From the NCBI GenBank assembly GCA_016781885.1, contig JADDPM010000102.1:1-7781 (forward strand): DNA of 7,781 bases, written 5' to 3'. Positions 5,457 to 7,781 of this stretch are shown here, piece after piece. Both the position numbers and the translations under genes were made by a program. Each line of letters opens with the position of its first letter. Positions within the stretch are counted from its first letter, which is position 1. Source of the DNA: Rubrobacter sp. (GTDB taxonomy: Bacteria > Actinomycetota > Rubrobacteria > Rubrobacterales > Rubrobacteraceae). The notes under the pieces were generated by a model that saw only the letters and a list, made by a program, of their open reading frames with translations, did not search any database and was not told where the DNA came from.

Positions 5457-6288
5457 ACCCTCCACGAAGCAAAGCGTTGCTGCCGCCTCCCGCGAGGCGT
5501 TTGCGGCGTGGATAGACGAGGCCCCCGAGGGCCGGGTCTTCGGCCAGGTCCTTATCCGCCGGACTTCAGAGGGGGGATACAGCCTGCGCCAACGCGACGA
5601 TGCCGGGGCCGCGAAGTTAGTCGTTAATGAGGAGCCGCGGGAGGCGCGTGAGATCTCCAAGCTCACCGAGTGGGGCGAGTACCGGCCCCTGAAAAGCTCC
5701 CCCAACCTGCGTCGCGGCTGGGAGTTGCACGTGAAGGACGCGCGCGGGCTGGCGGTGGCGATGAATTACCTCTATCCGGCGGCTCAAGTCCACTGGTATC
5801 TCTACCGCGAGGGGAGCCTGGAGGTCACGAGCTACCGCGAGAACGCCGCCCGCCAGAGCGGTATCTACAAGCGCATCCAACGCCTCTCGGACGAGGGCGT
5901 GCAGAACGCCGCCCGCGCATGCTGCGAGGACGTGGTCTGCCTCAAAAAGGCCCTGTGGAACGTGGACGAGGGGACACCGCTCGCGATGGACAGGGGGGAC
6001 GGGGAGATCCCCTGCCCCGAGCCGTGCAGCGTCTTCGTCTCGTTCGCCCGGCGCGTGAGGCTATTCGAGCGGGAGGATAGGCGAGACCTCGACGAGATAG
6101 GTCTCTCCCCGAGCGAGAAGGAGGACCTCGCCGCACTGGTGGAGGCTGCGTCCGCCGGTAACGTCGAGTACGCCCGCGAGGCCGAGTTCGAGGAGCCGCT
6201 CAACGAACGTCGGCTGCGCTACCGCAGGCTCACCCTCCTCCCCAAGCTGCGTTCCGGCAGGGGACCTGCCGGGAGGCCCAGAGATTAG
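5437..6288 (+). CDS. DR2241-like putative 4Fe-4S protein, CbiX partner
   Basis: This 283-residue protein resembles the part of Deinococcus DR2241-type proteins that follows the CbiX domains: a stabilising domain and a 4Fe-4S cluster domain. All five cysteines lie in one segment: C162, C163 and C168 in ACCEDVVC, and C193 and C197 in CPEPC. That is enough to hold a 4Fe-4S cluster. Before it, residues 80-150 contain many aromatics (WELHVK, MNYLYPAAQVHWYLYREG) and look like a compact alpha/beta domain. The C-terminal 65 residues are charged. No signal peptide is seen, so it should be cytosolic. It starts at TTG within the end of cbiX, so the two products are probably made together and act as a complex. 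My family call is from memory of the domain pattern. The role of the cluster (redox sensing, electron transfer or structure) is unknown. Confidence 0.7.
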   Translation: MSEAPARPSTKQSVAAASREAFAAWIDEAPEGRVFGQVLIRRTSEGGYSLRQRDDAGAAKLVVNEEPREAREISKLTEWGEYRPLKSSPNLRRGWELHVKDARGLAVAMNYLYPAAQVHWYLYREGSLEVTSYRENAARQSGIYKRIQRLSDEGVQNAARACCEDVVCLKKALWNVDEGTPLAMDRGDGEIPCPEPCSVFVSFARRVRLFEREDRRDLDEIGLSPSEKEDLAALVEAASAGNVEYAREAEFEEPLNERRLRYRRLTLLPKLRSGRGPAGRPRD

Positions 6289-6546
6289 AGCGCCCGGCGC
6301 GGCCGTCGAACGACGCATGCACGGTCCAACGTGTCCGGACCTCCTCGGCCGGGCTCGCGGCACTCCTGCCCCCGACCTAGGCTCCTGCAAGCTCGTTTTA
6401 CCCTGCACGGAAGCGCCGGGGGAGAAGAGAAGCATCGCGCCATCGGGGCGGCAGGGCGCAGGGGTCGGGTCTGCAGGGCATGATAAACAGGAGCCGGGTT
6501 GCAGGATAAGACCGGTCGGGCTTCTCTCGCCGGAGTACGGTCGGTT
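6289..6546. other. spacer before the BON gene promoter
   Basis: No gene is supported. The plus-strand open frame across it lacks a ribosome binding site and continues out of frame into the BON gene. A small hairpin, GGTCC (6323-6327) with GGACC (6337-6341), and the inverted pair CGTCG/CGACG (6304-6315) lie just after the DR2241-like stop. Neither has a T-run, so the operon's terminator is uncertain. No known riboswitch pattern was recognised. Confidence 0.4.
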
Positions 6547-6572
6547 GTTTCTCGACGCCTCTTTGCGGGTAT
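6547..6572 (+). promoter_or_regulatory. SigB/SigF-type general-stress promoter
   Basis: GTTT at 6547-6550 and GGGTAT at 6567-6572 are separated by 16 bases. This matches the GTTT-N15-17-GGGTAT pattern of actinobacterial SigF/SigB promoters and the Bacillus SigB consensus GTTTnn-N12-15-GGGTAT. Transcription would start near 6580, giving a leader of about 31 bases that includes the GGAGG of the BON gene. The match is by eye, but both hexamer cores are exact and the spacing to the gene is right. Confidence 0.65.
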
Positions 6573-6600
6573 CAGGTTTAATCGTTTGGTCCACAAATCG

Positions 6601-6605
6601 GGAGG
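6601..6605 (+). promoter_or_regulatory. ribosome binding site GGAGG of the BON gene
   Basis: GGAGG lies 6 bases before ATG 6612 and fixes this start. Confidence 0.75.
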
Positions 6606-6611
6606 TTGTAG

Positions 6612-7325
6612 ATGCCAACAGGCAGGAAAGCAGCAAAGAAAGCAGCGAAGACCGCGCTAGGGGCGAAGATCGGCAAGGGTGCGGCCCGGGGCGCCGGCAA
6701 GGCGGCACTCGCGGGGGGCAAAGCACAGGCCAGGCTCGCCAAGCAGGCTCTCGGATCTCAGGAGCCGGCGGGCTCCCGTTACCTGAAGTACGGGCTCTTC
6801 GCCGTCGTGGGCTTCGCGGTCGGCGCCCTCGTCGCCCGCTTCGGAAACAAGGAGGATGCGCTCTCCTACACCGGCGAGACCTGGGGTGACGGGAGCACTT
6901 CTGGTTCTACGGCTGGGACGGGGTCCGACCCGGCCGCACCCTCCTCTTTTCAGCGGCCCGAGGACCCGAACAGCACCGGGGCCGGGCGGGAGTACTCTGA
7001 CCCCTCCGCTGGTCCGCTCATCGGTCGTAGCCATCGGGGCCAGGTCGGCGACGTTCCTGTGCAGCACGAGGAGATTGAGAACCGTATCCGTACCCGTGTC
7101 GGCGAGGACCCGCGTACCTCGGATGTGCCGCACCTCAACGTCGAGGTCAACGATGGTGTGGCCGACATCCGGGGCCAGGTCCACTCCGACGAGGAGAAGC
7201 AGGCCGTGGGGGAGATAGCCTCCAGCGTCGAAGGTGTAATCGAGGTTCACAACCTCCTCACCGTCAACCCCAACGCCCCACGCAGGCGCGACAGGGCTGG
7301 CGGCGACGGCCCAGCCAACCTCTAG
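6612..7325 (+). CDS. membrane-anchored BON-domain stress protein
   Basis: This 237-residue protein has four visible parts. Residues 1-48 are rich in lysine, alanine and glycine (KAAKKAAKTALGAKIGKGAA), resembling an amphipathic or histone H1-like tail. Residues 58-76 form one hydrophobic membrane segment (LKYGLFAVVGFAVGALVAR). Residues 80-150 are a Gly/Ser/Pro-rich linker. Residues 152-218 are a BON domain (EEIENRIRTRVGEDPR, LNVEVNDGVADIRGQV, EIASSVEGVIEVHNLL), as in OsmY. BON domains are linked to membrane or phospholipid binding and osmotic protection. By the positive-inside rule the basic tail should be cytoplasmic and the BON domain outside. The SigB/SigF-type promoter fits a general-stress role. 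It is a single-gene unit ended by a strong terminator. Domain calls are firm; the molecular role is inferred. Confidence 0.82.
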   Translation: MPTGRKAAKKAAKTALGAKIGKGAARGAGKAALAGGKAQARLAKQALGSQEPAGSRYLKYGLFAVVGFAVGALVARFGNKEDALSYTGETWGDGSTSGSTAGTGSDPAAPSSFQRPEDPNSTGAGREYSDPSAGPLIGRSHRGQVGDVPVQHEEIENRIRTRVGEDPRTSDVPHLNVEVNDGVADIRGQVHSDEEKQAVGEIASSVEGVIEVHNLLTVNPNAPRRRDRAGGDGPANL

Positions 7326-7368
7326 GCAGTTAGTTAGTCAACACTTCCCGGGCTCGGCTCGGGACGAC

Positions 7369-7407
7369 AAGAAGCGCCCCCGCAAGCGGGTAGCGGGGGC
7401 GCTTCTT
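7369..7407. terminator. strong bidirectional rho-independent terminator
   Basis: AAGAAGCGCCCCCGC (7369-7383) and GCGGGGGCGCTTCTT (7393-7407) form a perfect 15-bp stem around the 9-base loop AAGCGGGTA. The outer AAGAA/TTCTT pairs supply U-rich ends on both strands, so it can stop the BON gene from the left and the converging mutase gene from the right. A smaller hairpin TCCCG/CGGGA (7346-7364) precedes it. The left arm can alternatively fold as CCCGC-AA-GCGGG (7379-7390). Confidence 0.92.
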
Positions 7408-7425
7408 TACGCGGTTCTTAACTGG

Positions 7426-7781
7426 CTAGCTCCTGATAAGGTCGAGCAACTCCTCGCGTCGCTCCTCCAGGGTTTCGCGGTCGCTTGCCTCTATGTTGAG
7501 GCGGAGGAGGGGTTCGGTGTTGGAGGGACGGAGGTTGAACCACCAGTCGCCGAAGTCCACGGTGAGGCCGTCGAGATAGTCTATGTCGGGGTTGTCGAGT
7601 GCCGAGTAGTATTCCTCGACCTTTTTCATGACCGCTTCCTGGTCTTCGACTTCGGAGTTGATCTCTCCCGAGCGGACGTAGGGGTCAATGGGGGCGAGAA
7701 GCTCGGAGAGGGGGTCCTCCTGGCGGCCGACGAGCTCAGCGACGGTGAGCATGGCGATGATGCCCGAGTCGGCGAAGTAGT
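7426..7781 (-). CDS. phosphomannomutase/phosphoglucomutase, C-terminal part (partial)
   Basis: The frame enters from the right edge and ends at TAG 7428-7426; about 117 codons are visible. It starts within YFADSGIIAMLTVAELV, matching the end of domain III of alpha-D-phosphohexomutases (usually yaDsGliAaLlvlE). It continues into domain IV with WWFNLRPSNTEPLLRLNIEA, where RPSNTEP is the phosphate-binding loop that grips the substrate's phosphate. These enzymes interconvert hexose 1- and 6-phosphates (mannose or glucose) for GDP-mannose, glycan or glycogen synthesis. The catalytic phosphoserine and the metal and sugar loops lie outside the window. No start lies in the window; the ATG at 7752 is internal, since the family sequence continues upstream of it. 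Mannose or glucose specificity cannot be decided from this part. Confidence 0.9.
   Translation of the reverse strand, partial: YFADSGIIAMLTVAELVGRQEDPLSELLAPIDPYVRSGEINSEVEDQEAVMKKVEEYYSALDNPDIDYLDGLTVDFGDWWFNLRPSNTEPLLRLNIEASDRETLEERREELLDLIRS

Noticed and set aside
4827..5705. 292-codon open frame on the minus strand
   Set aside because: It lies entirely opposite cbiX and the start of the DR2241-like gene, shows no family likeness and has no ribosome binding site. It is a shadow caused by high GC content.
6061..6726. 221-codon minus-strand open frame across the spacer before the BON gene
   Set aside because: It overlaps the ends of two well-supported plus-strand genes and the stress promoter, and its composition is rich in Pro, Arg and Ser, as is typical of antisense frames in GC-rich DNA.
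6657..7250. 197-codon minus-strand open frame opposite the BON gene
   Set aside because: The plus strand encodes a clear BON domain with promoter, ribosome binding site and terminator. The minus frame has none of these.

Overview
The window looks like a chromosomal segment of a high-GC actinobacterium, most probably Rubrobacter or a close relative. The reasons are the GC-rich third codon positions, frequent TTG/GTG starts, a YbdK-type glutamate--cysteine ligase-like protein, a SigB/SigF-type promoter ahead of a BON-domain gene, and a CbiX gene followed by a DR2241-like Fe-S gene. The species is inferred; nothing in the window fixes it.

Layout, left to right. Positions 3-77 hold the last codons of an unidentified plus-strand gene. 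It converges on a minus-strand YbdK-type carboxylate-amine ligase (121-1251). That gene is divergent from a plus-strand pair: a 1-Cys peroxiredoxin (1376-1834) and a divergent CitG-family protein (1846-2763). The 124-base divergent spacer contains two mirror-image TAGAAT boxes.

From about 2764 to about 4560 the base composition drops: sampled 60-base blocks at 2941, 3541 and 4441 are 48-52 % G+C, against 75 % in a block at 5701. This stretch is probably an acquired, partly decayed accessory cassette read on the minus strand. In reading order it holds a broken XRE-type helix-turn-helix gene, an unrecognised 387-codon gene with a C-terminal HEPN-like Rx4H motif, and a 26-codon remnant resembling another XRE domain. 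All junctions are ATGA overlaps, and the first has been doubled by a perfect 17-bp tandem duplication. This is the least explained part of the window.

After the cassette, normal composition returns with cbiX (4668-5456, a sirohydrochlorin cobalto/ferrochelatase-type protein with two internal repeats). It overlaps a cysteine-containing gene resembling the C-terminal Fe-S part of Deinococcus DR2241 (5437-6288). A 323-base spacer follows. Its only clear element is a SigB/SigF-type promoter just ahead of a membrane-anchored BON-domain protein (6612-7325). A perfect 15-bp-stem terminator separates this gene from the C-terminal part of a converging phosphomannomutase/phosphoglucomutase gene that runs off the right edge.

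Functionally, the ordinary genes point to thiol/redox handling (ligase-like protein and peroxiredoxin), tetrapyrrole metal insertion (CbiX pair), envelope stress (BON protein) and sugar-phosphate metabolism. They form several small transcription units, not one pathway. No tRNA, rRNA, CRISPR array, insertion sequence or cobalamin riboswitch was recognised.
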